The notes under the pieces: generated by a model
Database searches by the model: none
What the model was told of the DNA's origin: nothing
Seen by the model: only the letters and a program-made list of their open reading frames with translations
In this document: in pieces, positions 1-11,956 of the stretch
How positions within the stretch are numbered: position 1 is the stretch's first letter
Layout of the letters: every line of letters begins with the position of its first letter
Made by a program: the position numbers and the translations under genes
Source: Kryptolebias marmoratus
Lineage: Eukaryota; Chordata; Actinopteri; Cyprinodontiformes; Rivulidae
Length of the DNA: 64,000 bases
Direction of reading: 5' to 3'
Assembly: GCF_001649575.2 (NCBI RefSeq)
Contig: NC_051438.1
Location: forward strand, 5,833,139-5,897,138

Positions 1-129
1 CCAACACAACCCTACAACATCCAGAGCCTTAAGGAACTCCGGACGAATCACATCCACCCCCGGAGCCTTGCCACCGAGGAGCTTTTTAACCACCTCGGTG
101 ACCTCAGCACCGGAGATTGGAGAGTCCGA
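1..129 (-). mobile_element. LINE reverse transcriptase fragment (cut by window start)
   Basis: The minus strand reads open through SGAEVTEVVKKLLGGKAPG and IRPEFLKALDVVGL, the segment before the RT fingers in a common teleost non-LTR retrotransposon. It looks like the same family as the larger copy at 11.96-13.77 kb, which begins just downstream in the protein, so the two do not overlap. The element ends abruptly at about 129, where Ty3/gypsy sequence begins. Confidence 0.8.
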
Positions 130-803
130 CCCAAATTTTCATCGGGAAAATTTGTCCTATAAATGGTCCTGAAAAATCTAAATGCACTGTGGACCAGGGC
201 AGCCTGACCACTCCTGTGGACAGACCAGGGCTGGTGGTGGCATGTTCTGTGTGGATGATATCCTTTTATGATCTTGCAAGGTTTTTCATTTGTGAGGCAA
301 CTGAATAACTTTCATGTATATCATATAAAATTTATGAACACCCAAAGGAAGGAATGACAACTCTTGTTCCCCAGGGAATACATCCATCTTGCAGACTCAG
401 TTCTATTCTGCATTTGGTGTAGGGCTTCAGCACCTCACTTTTCACACTGCTGGGCCACCCTTGTTACAGAAAGGTTCTGACTTGAGACAGGACTGGGTCC
501 CTCCTTGTCCACTGCTTGATTTGAGCTGTTTCTACAGGTGTTTCAGACAACCTCTCCAAAAAAAAAAAACTATGGGGCTTCTGCCAATGGCAGCAGACTC
601 AAGACATCAGCTTTTGCATCATATTTTTCAGCCCTGTACACCATGGTATGGTGGTAGACTGACAATGTGAGTTCCCACCGCTGTACTCTGGCTGAAGCTA
701 GTGGTGGAATGCACCAGGTCTCACTGAACAGACTCATCAGAGGCTTATAATCTGTATAATTTGTGAAAGGCCACCCATAGAGATACTGATAAAAATATTT
801 CAC
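130..803 (-). pseudogene. Ty3/gypsy pol remnant (RNase H then integrase)
   Basis: On the minus strand, 803-570 is an open frame with QYLYGWPFTNYTDYKPL and VQRWELTLSVYHHTMVYRAE, the RNase H region of a Ty3/gypsy retrotransposon. It is followed by ADVLSLLPL, typical of the linker before integrase. Below 560 the integrase region is still recognisable but frameshifted: a VETAQIKQWTRRDPVL-like segment near 490-545 and a PFIGQIFP-like segment near 140-175 from the catalytic core. The remnant is broken by several stops and joined to a LINE at about 130. No LTR is visible nearby. Confidence 0.85.
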
Positions 804-1175
804 AGGGAAGGAAGCTATAGTGTCTACAATTAACTCCAGAACCTGAGGGTTTCTTGTGGTGTTTCAGTGTTCATTTGGCATGTGATTTTATCAAATGCTC
901 CAGCCATCATCATTAACCCACAGTATTGCCAACTTGGGAAGGACCGCTTCCTTCACTGCAGCCATGGCTGATTTGCATACTTGGGCAAAAAAAAATCCAT
1001 TAAATCCAGCCATTTAAAATCCATTCTTCCTGCAGTTATCACATTTTACTTTAGTCCACATCTTTGAGCTGTTAGTGCCCCTCTTTCCCCTCGAAAACAA
1101 ACATTTGCAGCTTGTAAGGCCTGTACAGGTGCAGGCAACAGTGGATCTCTTATAAGTTCACTTTCCATCCAAAAA
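804..1175. other. No gene; decayed sequence beside gypsy remnant
   Basis: I see no coding signal. It may be further decayed retroelement sequence, as it borders the RNase H remnant, but no RT motif survives. Confidence 0.4.
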
Positions 1176-1177
1176 CA

Positions 1178-1345
1178 GTTAAAAACAAAAACAGCTGGAC
1201 TTCTATTCTGTAGCTGAAGACGTTTTGCTTCTCATCCAAGGAGCTTTCTCAATTCAAAAAGCAGAGTGTGGAATTCAAGCTTTTAAAGCTGAGATGTTCT
1301 GTAAGTTAGATTCACATGTAGATTGCCCTCACTATCCTAACAATA
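1178..1345 (-). mobile_element. Penelope-like element terminal fragment
   Basis: This is the reverse complement of the 3' end of the Penelope-like element at 27.2-28.3 kb. It shares the segments AGTTAAAAACAAAAACAG, TGGACTTCTATTCTGTAG, TCTCAATTCA and AAGCTTTTAAAGCTGAGATG with little divergence. Past the shared end, to about 1345, it also resembles the left inverted terminus at 27209-27335 (TTCACATG followed by a CTCACT stretch). No coding part remains. Confidence 0.8.
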
Positions 1346-1384
1346 GAGGCCCGTTAGGGTAGGCTCATGTCCTGGATGACTGAT

Positions 1385-1830
1385 GCTGCATTCCATTTAC
1401 ATCGGAACTCCAAATTGGGAAGTCGGAGTGGCATAATTTACCAATTCTCCCACATTTTCCCTTTTGGTGAAAGTCGAAAACAAGATGGACACCCACGACA
1501 AAGCCTTTATTTTTCTTGCAGTTTCAGAATATGAAATCTTACTAAACAGATATGCACACCACTCGCGGAACATGTTTTAATGCTTTCTATATACACATTA
1601 AAAAGTACTAGCTGTAGGAATAATTAAATTTGAAAAACAACTTAAAGAACCAATATTAACAGTAAAAGTAACAGAGTTTACCCACTAAAGTTGCGAGTAG
1701 CAGCCATCTTGAAATCCAAACTGAGGGTAGTCAAAGTTGCTCCCACTTTACGAGTGGGTGGGGATTCCCGTTAAAATTTACATTTAGTGACTTGGAAATT
1801 CACATTTCCCAGTACTACTGGAATGCACCA
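1385..1830. mobile_element. MITE-like DNA element with imperfect inverted ends
   Basis: The left end (TGCTGCATTCCATTTACAT, then a GGAAGTC block) is inverted at the right end (GACTTGGAAATTC, then a GGAATGCACCA block). The arms are about 40 bp and the element about 445 bp with no ORF, as expected of a non-autonomous DNA transposon. The superfamily cannot be told because no clean target-site duplication is visible. Confidence 0.55.
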
Positions 1831-1839
1831 TACACCAGC

Positions 1840-2430
1840 ATTCACTTTCCATCACTCTAAAACCATGTGGTGCAGCTACGGTTTTGAACTCAGAAAGATA
1901 TTGTCTCACAGTTAATCGGCATGTTGTACATGTTGTCTGAATGTATGTTTACACACCAATACATTAACTTTAGTAACAAAATGTCTTTCAAGTGCAACTA
2001 TGGCTTCATCAAATGTTGTACCTTGTTCTGGTAGTGTGTAGAACAGACACTGTCCCTCAGGACCCAAGCAGTGTAGTAAAACAGCACGTCATTTTTCATC
2101 CCATTATGCATCTTTCGTAGCATTTATGGCGAGCTTGAAAATTGTCAAAAACTTTCAGCCATGTTGTATAAAAGGTTCACCAACATGATGGAGAAACAAT
2201 GGGAGACTTGGTACTTAAGTGCTCATTCTCATTGAAAATTTTGAGGTGGCAGTAGTACTGAAAATAGGAGAAGACACAAACTTTATCACAGTAATTGTGC
2301 CATCACGCCAGATGCTATCTCAGAATACGGTTTAGACTCCTTTTGTATCTCACTCTGTACTTTTACCAACACAGTCTCTTCTGCTCTACACTGTCACAGC
2401 AGTGCTCTCTAGTGACAAGAAGTAATAAAA
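1840..2430 (+). repeat. Unnamed dispersed repeat, copy A
   Basis: Segments of this stretch recur as reverse complement at 4750-5130. Shared blocks include CCATCACTCTAAAAC, ATCGGCATGTTGTACATG, ACAAAATGTCTTTCAA, GTAGAACAGACACTG and GTCACAGCAGTGCTCTCTAG. The terminal block GTGACAAGAAGTAATA also recurs at 17500-17590. No convincing ORF. Confidence 0.7.
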
Positions 2431-2849
2431 GAACAAAAATGCATTCATTGTGTAAATCTGAGAACACAGCAGATATATTATACCTTGGAACAAAAAGATC
2501 ACAGACATTCTTTTTTTTTTCCATGATCTCTGTTAACATTCTGTAAGCCAAATGTAATTCCTTCACAGAATAATTCTTGCCTACATTGTTTGTTTCTTTT
2601 GGTACATTCAGTGAGTGTACCATTTAGCATTTTAAAAAAGGTTTTGATCAATCAATGATTGTTTTTAACTGAATAGTAAATAAAAAACATCTAAATTTTC
2701 CTAATGGCACAATCTCTGGTTCCTAACTATTCTGGTTTTAGCTCATTAAATATCACTTAGTCACAATAGCAACAAACAGCAGCAACAGAAAATGACAGGC
2801 CTTACCTCATATATCAGCATATCAGAATCTAATGTTTTACTTAGTCTGT

Positions 2850-2861
2850 CACACACACACA

Positions 2862-2906
<45 letters not shown>
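2850..2906. repeat. (CA)n microsatellite
   Basis: About 57 bp of CA repeat with one CT interruption. Confidence 0.95.
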
Positions 2907-2908
<2 letters not shown>

Positions 2909-4437
2909 TAACATTTACTAATTCTGTAAGTTTAACACACACATTCATGCTTACACAGTTATCTGCTTTCATTGGGCAAAGGCAGTAATAAGAAGCCATT
3001 ATAAACGCTAACCAGATCTTTCAACCAATGACTAACTGACATTTCCTCATATACAACCAATGAACTGTGAGAGAGCTGCCACGACACACACTCACGCACA
3101 CACATCCACACACACTTACACGGTGTAATAATACATATATACCAATCTAAACTGTGTCTGCCTGAGCGCTCCTCAACTGAACACAGAACCATAATCACTT
3201 CATCAAAGGGAGGAGAATAAAAGCCAGTCAATATGAAGAGGAAGAGGAGGAGGATGAAGAGAAAGCTGAGAAGTACAGATCAGAGAGAAATAAGAAAGGG
3301 AGGAGAATAGAGAAATAAATGTCAGTGAGAGTTGCTGTATGAATGTGAAAATATGGTTAGTCTGAAAGGATGGATATTACAGCGTAAAAGAAAGGATGAA
3401 GGGTTTTTTTTTCATCTAAAACTACAACTAAAAGGCTTAAACTAAATACATACAGTTATGTACAAGATTTGCATTGTTATTGTATTGTATAAAGTACTCT
3501 GTTGGATGTAGGTTAAAAGCAGATTAAAATCTGCACCTTTGCACATCTCAGTCTTAAACTAAGAAATCTTGTCAGATGAGTAGCAAAGTGTCTTCAACTA
3601 CAAAAAAGAATTCCAATTGCATTGATTTTTAACTTTTAGGATTGGCCATGTCCTGAATGACCACAAACATTTCTCCACAAAATCTCCACAAACATTTCAC
3701 CTTAAAATTACAGAAGAAAAGAAAAAGTTAAAATGGCTAAAATAAATTCAGTCAGGCCCTCTGTAGCTGTGATGTGTGCTGACAGGCATTTGTCTGAGGG
3801 CCTGTTCACAGTTGTCACTAAATTCCCTCTTTAGATGTCCGATTGCGATCGGATAGTGCTAAATATGTCGGAACTGCCTCAATGCTCAGACAGCAGAGAA
3901 GAGTCTCAAGAGTAAATTTTAAAAAAAGATCCATTTAGCTGCCAGCTGATTAAAGATAATTAAACAGTAATCCTTGGGATTATTCTAAAGATATTACCTT
4001 TTTGTTTTTAGCTAAAAGTTGTGATAAACTTTTTGTTGGAATCCTTTGTAATAAACAGGTCTATTTTGTTGGGATTTTATTCATCAGAGATGATTACAGG
4101 ATGTTGCAAGGTGATTTGCTTAAACGTTTGTTCTAATTGTTTTAAAGCTGGCTGGACCCTCTGTGGTCACTGCAGGCTATAATGTGCTATCAATCATAGA
4201 ACAACATTATGTTACATTATATTCTCCTGGCCACCCCACTTGGGTGTGGGGTAGAGTCAGATTTTGCTTTACTTTATGTACAAATTTGAACTACTTTTTT
4301 CTCTCAAATTAGGAAGAGGTCAAAACTTCATTTTCTCAGCTTCGATGTTGACATACACCATGTGAACTCAGCACTAAGTATGTTCTGTTTTAAATAAATG
4401 CATGACACGGACTCTTTCTCTCAGCACATCACTGCAA
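2907..4437. other. No gene; purine-rich tract at 3232-3330
   Basis: AT-rich intergenic DNA. Between 3232 and 3330 the plus strand is nearly all purine (GAAGAGGAAGAGGAGGAGGA and onward), which could form triplex DNA. Short open frames here have no recognisable domain. Confidence 0.6.
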
Positions 4438-4722
4438 TCACATCACTGACCAGGCAGACATGTTTGAACTGCTGCCACAGAAATGATTTAAAGTGGTGGG
4501 GAAATATTCTGTGATAATTTCATCAAAGGAAGTCATGTTGACTGCAACTTGATAGCTTTTGTGGGACAGTTTTCCATTTTGTGACATTTTATTCTTGCAA
4601 AATATCTTATTCCTGATGTGTGCTTGGAATGACAGAGTGGTGTCGAGGATGACGCCCAGATTCCTAACCAGAGGGGAGAGAAAGACTATTGAATTATCAA
4701 TGATAACAGATAAAACTGTCAA
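4438..4722 (-). pseudogene. L2-like LINE reverse transcriptase C-terminal fragment
   Basis: The minus frame contains VRNLGVILDTTLSFQAHI, the conserved segment just after the RT domain of L2/CR1-type non-LTR elements. The surrounding residues are decayed. It is a 5'- and 3'-truncated scrap about 280 bp long. Confidence 0.65.
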
Positions 4723-4749
4723 GCTTAGTTAAAGTGTTTTTGTGCCAAT

Positions 4750-5130
4750 GAGGATGTTGTGTTCTGAGGTGTACACAATAAATGCTTGTATGTTCTGTTC
4801 TGTTGCTGTATTACTTTTTGTCACTAGATAGCACTATTGTGACAGCATAGGGTAAAAGCGACAGTGTTGAAGTAGAAATGCAGAAGAAGAATTAGACTGA
4901 AAGTAGTCCTGTAATGACCAGAACGGCAGTGTCTGTTCTACATGCTACAAGAAGAAGGTCCAATATTTGATTAAGGCATGGCTGCTTTTGAAAGACATTT
5001 TGTCCCTAAGTTAATGTGATGGCATGCAGACACACATTAAGACGGCATGTACAACATGCCGATGAAACAGCGGGCCAATATGTTGCCAAGATCAGAGCCT
5101 TAGCTGAAACTTCTGTAGTTTTGGAGTGAT
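4750..5130 (-). repeat. Unnamed dispersed repeat, copy B (inverted relative to copy A)
   Basis: Reverse complement of much of 1840-2430, including TAGTGCTATCTAGTGACAAA, GTAGAACAGACACTGCCG, ACAAAATGTCTTTCAA and ATCGGCATGTTGTACATG. It is shorter than copy A through an internal deletion. The plus-strand block GATGTTGTGTTCTGAGGTGT at its left edge recurs at 5492. Confidence 0.7.
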
Positions 5131-5489
5131 GGAAAATAAACTAGTATAAAATCAGGTCATTTCTAGTGCATCCATTTAGTGCTGTGAAGCATAAGTTCCT
5201 CCTGGAAGAGGACCTCACACTGGATAAAGCTCCGAACATTGCATTTCAAGTGAAAGCAGCATGTAAAAATGCTACACTGCTTTCAGCTGTGAATACAGTG
5301 CCTGCACCTGTACTATGAACTACTTAAGCTGCCTGGGCAGCAGTTAGGGATTAGGTATCTTGGTTAAGGACACTGTGACATATGGGCATGGCAAGGAATT
5401 GAATCTGTGACTTTCCAGTCCCAAGATGGCTGCCCTCCACTGTTCCAAAGCTGATCCTAAGAAATGAGAATGTTTGTTTGGGTAACAGG

Positions 5490-5560
5490 GGAGATGTTGT
5501 GTTCTGAGGTGTACACAGTAAATGCTTGAAGAAGAATGAGACTGAAAGTTCTGTAATGGT
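5490..5560 (-). repeat. Unnamed dispersed repeat, copy C (fragment)
   Basis: Repeats GATGTTGTGTTCTGAGGTGT and ACACAGTAAATGCTTG from the edge of copy B. It joins directly to GAAGAATGAGACTGAAAG, which in copy B lies about 95 bp further on. Either this copy lost that interval or copy B gained it. Confidence 0.65.
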
Positions 5561-5842
5561 GTCTTAACAGTTACAGTAAGAAAGTTGATGAGTTTAACTG
5601 TCATCTCCTTTTTCACTACAACCACCACATCAGAGGAGAACCCAAAGATATAGAAGAGTATATGCCGTTTTGTTTTGTTATCATGTAAACACAATATGTC
5701 AATGCATCTGCCATATTATGAGTGGTAATCCTGCCCTGGAAACAAGTACAAGTCTGAAAAAAATGTTTAAAGTTTAGATTCAATTTACCTTGATGAATTG
5801 TTTTTCTATACAATATTTCATGTTGAATTTAATATTCATAAT

Positions 5843-6620
5843 CAGACCCTCCGGGATTTCGCAATGTTGCGATCGCAACTATTTACGTAAAATCAAGCAA
5901 ACCCCGCAAAATCGCAACTTTTTGCAACTTTGCCCAAAACACCACAACTTTAACCCAATATTTATTGTTTCTAAAGTGATTCGCCACCGTTTCTGCGGTC
6001 TAGTGTCTTTTTTGTGGGTTTGTGTAGTGTGGAATACAAATATACCCCAAATAACTCACGAAGAAGACACATGATATCACATCCTGTTAACATCAGAATG
6101 CCGGGAGCATTTAGGAGCAGTGACCAAAGTAAAAAATGTGCGGTAATGTTTCACATTTGCCCACAAAGATTTCAGCAAAGGACCGCGCAGAACAGTTTCC
6201 TCCCCAGCTGCAGGAGAGTGGGGGGGAAGCTGTTTTGCATGTCCGGCAGTGTAATCATGGAACATAAACTCAAGTCATCCATTGACAAACACTTTGTGTC
6301 TGCAAAACATGTGAGGAGAGCTGCAGACAAGGGACAATCCAGAAATGCTCATGAATGTCAGTTTATAAGCTTTCAAAGTTCTCAAATAAAGCACCTTTTG
6401 AGAATGTCAATGTTTGTTGGTAATTATCTTACAAACTAGTAAGTATTTTTGGTTTATATATATTAAAAGTTATAGTTTTTTATTGATTTTAGTAAAAAAA
6501 AAATCGCAACTTTTCATCGCAACTTTTAGGAAAATGCCCCGCGAAATCAGGCATTTTAGCCCGCAACAATCACAAAAAAATCAAAACTGTGGAATGGTTG
6601 TTATTCCAGCCCCCTAAAAA
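5843..6620 (+). mobile_element. hAT-like element with BED-finger ORF remnant
   Basis: The left end CAGACCCTCCGGGATTTCGC starts with the CAG usual for hAT termini. TCGCAACT-type motifs recur near both ends in inverted fashion (left GTTGCGATCGCAACT, right ATCGCAACTTTTCATCGCAAC). The internal frame 6014-6439 includes GGKLFCMSGSVIMEHKLKSS followed by DKHFVSAKH. This resembles a BED/CGGBP1-type zinc finger (C-x2-C-xn-H-x5-H), but the second cysteine is replaced by Gly. The right terminus is eroded. Confidence 0.6.
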
Positions 6621-8340
6621 CACATATAGGGTATCAGTGTGGATGATGAACCCAAGGACAGAAAACAAAAAGGACTTGTCAATATAATTGTAACAAACCA
6701 GGATGCTTTCAGAGCACATAGCGGAACACAACTAGGAACATACTAGGAAAAGCTGAAATTATTATCCCTGGTATGCAAAGCATTATGATACTTGTAAGAT
6801 TAGACATTCTGTTGGCTTAGACTAATTAGTAACTCCTCCTGAAATAAAATCTAGAAAGTTGTAACAAATATGATAAGATGTTTAACATTTGAATTATTCA
6901 ATGTTCACCACATTTGAATTATCATTTTACCTGAGTATAAAGTATCAAGGTTTTATTTCTTCTTTCTACTTTATTGCATATGGGTCTAGTATTGTTGTAC
7001 AGAAAATCTGTAATACATTGTTAACTTTTCTAATACTGCTGTCAATGTAGTTTTTATTATATTCACTCTTTGGGCTCCTGCCATAATTATGATATTTTGA
7101 TTTTGGATTATTTGTTCATTTACATTTAAAATGGTTGTTTTTGCTTCTTACTCAACCTTTTCTTATTTTGTATTGTAGCTAATTAACCAGTCACAGGTTA
7201 CTGTTACTGTGACTAATTGTCCTCCAAAAATCAATAATACAGAATTTTATTTTATTTTATTTTTAACATTTTGGCATTGCAGTTTACCTCTAAAAATGTA
7301 AATAAACTTTAAAATATCATTTTAAAGTTTCGACTCTAGCATGATAAATAGATCAAGTAAAACTGAATATTTATGTATAAAATTAAGAAGGCTACATATT
7401 CAAGTTTCTTGTGAACAATGGAGGAATGGAGGCAGCGGGCATGATGCAGAGTAGATCCACACAGGTAAGATCCAGGCAGGTGAGTGTGAAGGAAACTGAG
7501 AAGCAGCTTCAGGAGGGGCAGGTAAGAGCAATCTGATTGTTTTGATGGTGCAGGGTGAAGCACAGAGCAGTGATGGAGATGGGGAATCCAGAGATAAATG
7601 GGAGAATGGGAGAAAAGGTTGGGTCAGAGGAAAAATTCCTGGGAAAAGTAGGAGTAATGTAGGGTAATGACTGGAAATGAGAGAAGGAGAGGTTAGGCCC
7701 AGTATCCAGCAATCAGAATTCAGAACCAGCAAAAAAATTAATTAAATCCAAATCCAATTTTCAATCCTCAAGCAAAAGATCCAGAATCCACAATAAGCAG
7801 GTCAAAAGAACAAGCTAGGGTCTGAGATTTACAAAAATCTAGAAACTTACAGAACTGACAGGGACAGAGCCGGAGGTCTGACACAGGTACAGGAACAGAT
7901 GAGAGAATGCCTCACCAATATCTATCTATCTCACCAATTCAAAACTGTCATCTCAAGGTACTGTACAAAAACATTCACATACATTATAAGAAAGCCAATT
8001 AGTAAAAATGATCTTTCTAAGGAAGCCAGAAGATTGGGTTGAATCTTCACTTCATCACAATCTCATATCCATTGCTTGGAGACAGGTGACAGTAGAAAGG
8101 AAAACCCCCTTTTAACAGGATGAAACCTCCAGCAGAACTAGGCTCAGGATGAACAGCCATCTGCCTCCACTGGCTGTGCTTAGAAAGGACAGAAAAGAGA
8201 CGCAGACAAACACAGAATGAGTGCTTCAGGTGTAGTTTCAATGGGAAGAAAAACACATGTTAATGATAAAAATATTTACAAAGACAAACATGGAGAATAG
8301 AGGGAGTGAAGACAGCAGTGGAATGAGGAAATGTGGTCAG
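6621..8340. other. No gene; AT-rich DNA and a pyrimidine-rich (minus strand) segment
   Basis: 6621-7400 is AT-rich with nothing recognisable. At 7400-7900 the minus strand is rich in CCT/TCT and resembles in style (not in identity) the segment at 13.79-14.23 kb; such tracts are common in retroelement untranslated regions. The minus frames at 7336-7732 are low-complexity and not credible proteins. Confidence 0.5.
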
Positions 8341-8344
8341 TTTG

Positions 8345-8785
8345 TATTCTATAGCAGCATAACTAAGGGATAACTCAGGAAACCCTAGCCAACCATAACT
8401 ATAGGATTTATCAAAAAGGAAAGTCTTAAGCTTAGTCTTTACAGTAGACAGGGAGTCAGGCCCACGGACAGAAACTGAAAGTTGGTTCTACAAGAGAGGA
8501 GCCTGAGAACTGAAAGCTCTGCCTCCCGTTCTACTTTTAGAAATTCTAGGAACCACAAGTAAACCTGCAGTCTGAGAGCGTAGTGCTCTGTTAGGACAGT
8601 ATGGAACAATAACATATTTAATATAAAATGGAGCTTGGTTGTTGACAGCTTTGGATGTTAGAAGGAAGATTTTAAATTGTATTCTGAATTTGTCAGGGAG
8701 CCAATGGAGAGAAGCTAAAACTGGAGAAATATGATCTCTCCTCCTAACTCTCATCAGAACGCTGGGTGAAGCTGTTTGGATCAAC
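8345..8785 (-). mobile_element. L2-like LINE 3' fragment
   Basis: The minus frame 8784-8488 includes RRRDHISPVLASLHWLPDKF, then PNRALRSQTAGLLVVPR and GGRAFSSQAPLL. These are the conserved C-terminal region after the RT in teleost L2/Maui-type elements. Beyond it (8345-8487) the same element continues past a stop. Truncated at both ends. Confidence 0.85.
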
Positions 8786-9740
8786 TAAAAACAGCGTTCA
8801 GTTGTTTTCTGCACATCTTCACTGAGAACATATCAGCTCTGTGTTAATTTAGGCAAACATAAGGTGAAATATTGCTGCTCAGACTGTTGTTTTGTGATTG
8901 ACACAACACATCATATATTAAAGTGACCACAGTGAATCCAATCAGTTCTTATTACAATCAGAACAAACTTTAAACTAAAGTTCAACTCACCACCAAAATC
9001 CAAATACATTGTTTGTTGGTTTATTGGTGTGTGGAAGTGTAAAATAAACAATGCAATTCCACTGCCATAGTTTTGGTTTGTTTTTTTTGATGGCAGCGGG
9101 GTGTCAGCATGACTGACTCAATTGACTCAAGTGAACCGGATCACTTTAGAGACTGACTTAGACTAAAATCAGCATGTTTTGTACTGAAGTTTTTAGATTT
9201 TTTTTTTAAAGAGAAAGAAACATTTTTATTTAAATATTCCAACATCAGGATCATATCTGGCTGCTCAAAAGCTCGATTTGTTTGTTTCTAAGAAGCTGGT
9301 GGACATCAAACACAGATCTGGAACACCTTCCATATTGGATATACACATCTAAACGTTGTTTGTATCTTAGATTTTTGTTGTCGAACAGTATATTAATTAT
9401 GTGTGTTTGTTAATTGTTTTTGATCAGAATGAATAAACAAAAGCTGATTCCTGTAGTTTGTACAAGGTTATCAGCAGCAGTACCACTATATTGTGCTGAC
9501 AAAGAAGGAGGACTGGCTTCAGCCTACATGAATTGTAGTTTTCATGTTTTTACAGTATTGCTCCATGCCACTGTGTGATTATGTCCTGTCTCTGGCTCTG
9601 AAGAGAGAAGAATATAAAATTATATTACCCAATCAGACAATCAATACAGCGATGCAGACCTCCCAGCTCCAACCAACAGCAGAAGAAGAGTTAGCTCAGC
9701 GTTCCCTGGAACTGTCACATCTCTGCTCTCCTCTTGTCTT
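8786..9740. other. No gene recognised
   Basis: Unique-looking AT-rich DNA without ORFs, tRNAs or repeat ends that I can identify. Confidence 0.5.
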
Positions 9741-9747
9741 TGTGTGT

Positions 9748-10072
9748 CGAGCTAATTCAGTCTCTCGTTAACAACACTTCTACAGCCAATTACCATAAAT
9801 CCCTGTTAGCTGCTGCAATTAACAGTAACGAGGCGGCGCTGCATGTGTTTCTACTGTTGTAATTAAGCCAGTGTGCTGTTAATTAGCAGAATGTGAGTGG
9901 GAGGTTTTATGCTCGTTAGTATGTCCATTTCATTCAATTAGCACTGTCATTAATGAGGTGTCTCTGTTCTAACAAAGTTAATGCAGAGAGGAGGCGGCAA
10001 CTGGGCGATTAGCCTAGACAAACATGATGAGGAGCGTGGCACCGAGCCCAGGAAACCATTAATGGAGACTCT
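9748..10072. promoter_or_regulatory. Candidate conserved enhancer rich in homeodomain sites
   Basis: About ten TAAT/ATTA cores occur in 325 bp: CTAATTC, CAATTACC, CAATTAAC, TAATTAAG, TTAATTAG, CAATTAGC, CATTAATG, GTTAATGC, GATTAGCC and CATTAATG. Base composition is balanced between the cores, unlike the surrounding repeat DNA. Such clustering is typical of vertebrate developmental enhancers, but cross-species conservation cannot be seen here. Confidence 0.4.
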
Positions 10073-10077
10073 GTGGG

Positions 10078-10107
10078 TGGGTGTGTGTGTGTGGGGGGAT
10101 GTGTGTG

Positions 10108-10146
<39 letters not shown>
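10078..10146. repeat. (GT)n microsatellite
   Basis: GT repeat interrupted by a GGGGGGAT segment; it abuts the candidate enhancer. Confidence 0.95.
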
Positions 10147-10148
<2 letters not shown>

Positions 10149-11956
10149 CTGAAAGAAAAAGAACACTCCAGGTGTTGAGGCAGCCTAACAGACTGTAGCT
10201 GTACAGCAGAAACACATACAGTAAATACACAAAGACTCTAACATGTTGTCATCTACTTCTTTTAGTAACAGTGCTGCTCTGATAGTTGTGTTAAAATTGA
10301 AAAAAAGAAAAACTAAATTATTTAACTAATTCTACACACCAAGTTCAGTTTAATGTTCAGGAACGTTCAATTACCAAATCAAGTTTTGGGAAACAAAAGT
10401 GCCTAACATTGATAAAATCTTTAAAAACAAAATTCTGAATAGTTACATCTCTGATGGTAATTTGAAAATTTTAATTTTAATCATTTTCATCACTGTGATA
10501 TCTGAGTTTATACTACAAAAACAGAACTCAGGACCTGTATCTGATACATGCATATTGGAGCACATACACAGTATATATTATGTCTGGTAAAGTATTTAAT
10601 GTTATATAACATACCCTCCTAAGGCTCTTCTCATGTAGACATGCAAGCTGGACATTTTTTTGGTAAAACCCCGCACTCTGACAAAGGAAGAGCCCTAACC
10701 TGGAGCTGCAGCTGTCATATCTGTGCCACATTATCCTCATCGAAAAATAGATATTTAAAGGCCAGCAGGGAAAACAGACCTTCAGCAGATTGTTTTGGCA
10801 CCTCTATGAACTTCAGCTCTTTCAGTATTGTTTTCTCCTGTGTATACTTCTCCCTCTATGTTGGTGTTTTCTCTGAGACAAGCTCCAATTCCAATTTCTC
10901 ACTCTCTGGATCTCCATGGACTTTAACCAGAAACAAACATCAAGTGAACTAATTTCTCCTTCTTGGACTCACCTGCCTGCCCACTCTCCACAAAACCTCT
11001 CAGTTTATCCTTGTGGTCCTGGATGGACTTCTCCTGCCTCCCTGGACCTGAGCATGTTTAAAAAAAATATATATATGGAAAGCAACAGCTGGAGGGTAAC
11101 TGACAGATCACTGACTACAAACCACATCTCTCTCCCTTTATTCATAACAGCTCCTATAAAAATTAAAACATTTTAAACTTTATTTCTTGTCTGGTAACCG
11201 AGTTCAGTGTCTTGCTGGCTCCAATATTAGACCAATATGACACAGTTCAGGCTGCCTTGTTTTACTGTCGTGGTGGGGTACTGTAAAGTGGGGCTAAAAG
11301 AAAAAAATCAAAAGGATTGACGAAGACTTGTTCTTTGAAGCTGTAAAGTTACGTAGAAGTTGTTTTGTGAAAGTAGATTTCTCTTCCTCTCCTCCTAAGT
11401 GTGTCAGATCTTTTTACCTTGTCTCTTAAATGAAATCTCAGAGGTTACTTTCCTGCCTAAAACTTTTCTCCAGACTACATTATAAAGGTGTCATAATTTA
11501 ATCTTTAGTCTTTTTTATGTTTCTTGCACTCACTCACTAATTTAGTAGAACCACATCAAAGAAATGTTGAACCTCCCATGCTGTGTAGGGCACCTGACTG
11601 ATTAGCTTTATATGGAAACTACGCTGACGTCTGAGAGATTACTGACATTTGTGACACAACCCAGATGGGAAGGTCAGTGAAGTGAGAACAAAGAGCGGTG
11701 GTGGTTACTGATGAGTGATTTGTGTGAAACACCAATGTTTTGAGTCAGTTCAAACCAGCATTAGGAGCTCAGAAGTCAACATGAAGATGCAGAAACATCA
11801 AACCAACACAAACATTTGATTCTTAGAAAGAATGCAGTTGTTTAACAGCTGTTATTAACATTTTTATTAACATTATTAACTTATCTACTTTGAACAGTGA
11901 AGCAACAAAACAGCAGGAATGGCTGTATTTTCTGAGCCTGTCCTGAATGCAGTACC
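10147..11956. other. No gene recognised
   Basis: The open frames of 60-100 codons here lack domains and have no splice context that I can defend. Confidence 0.5.
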
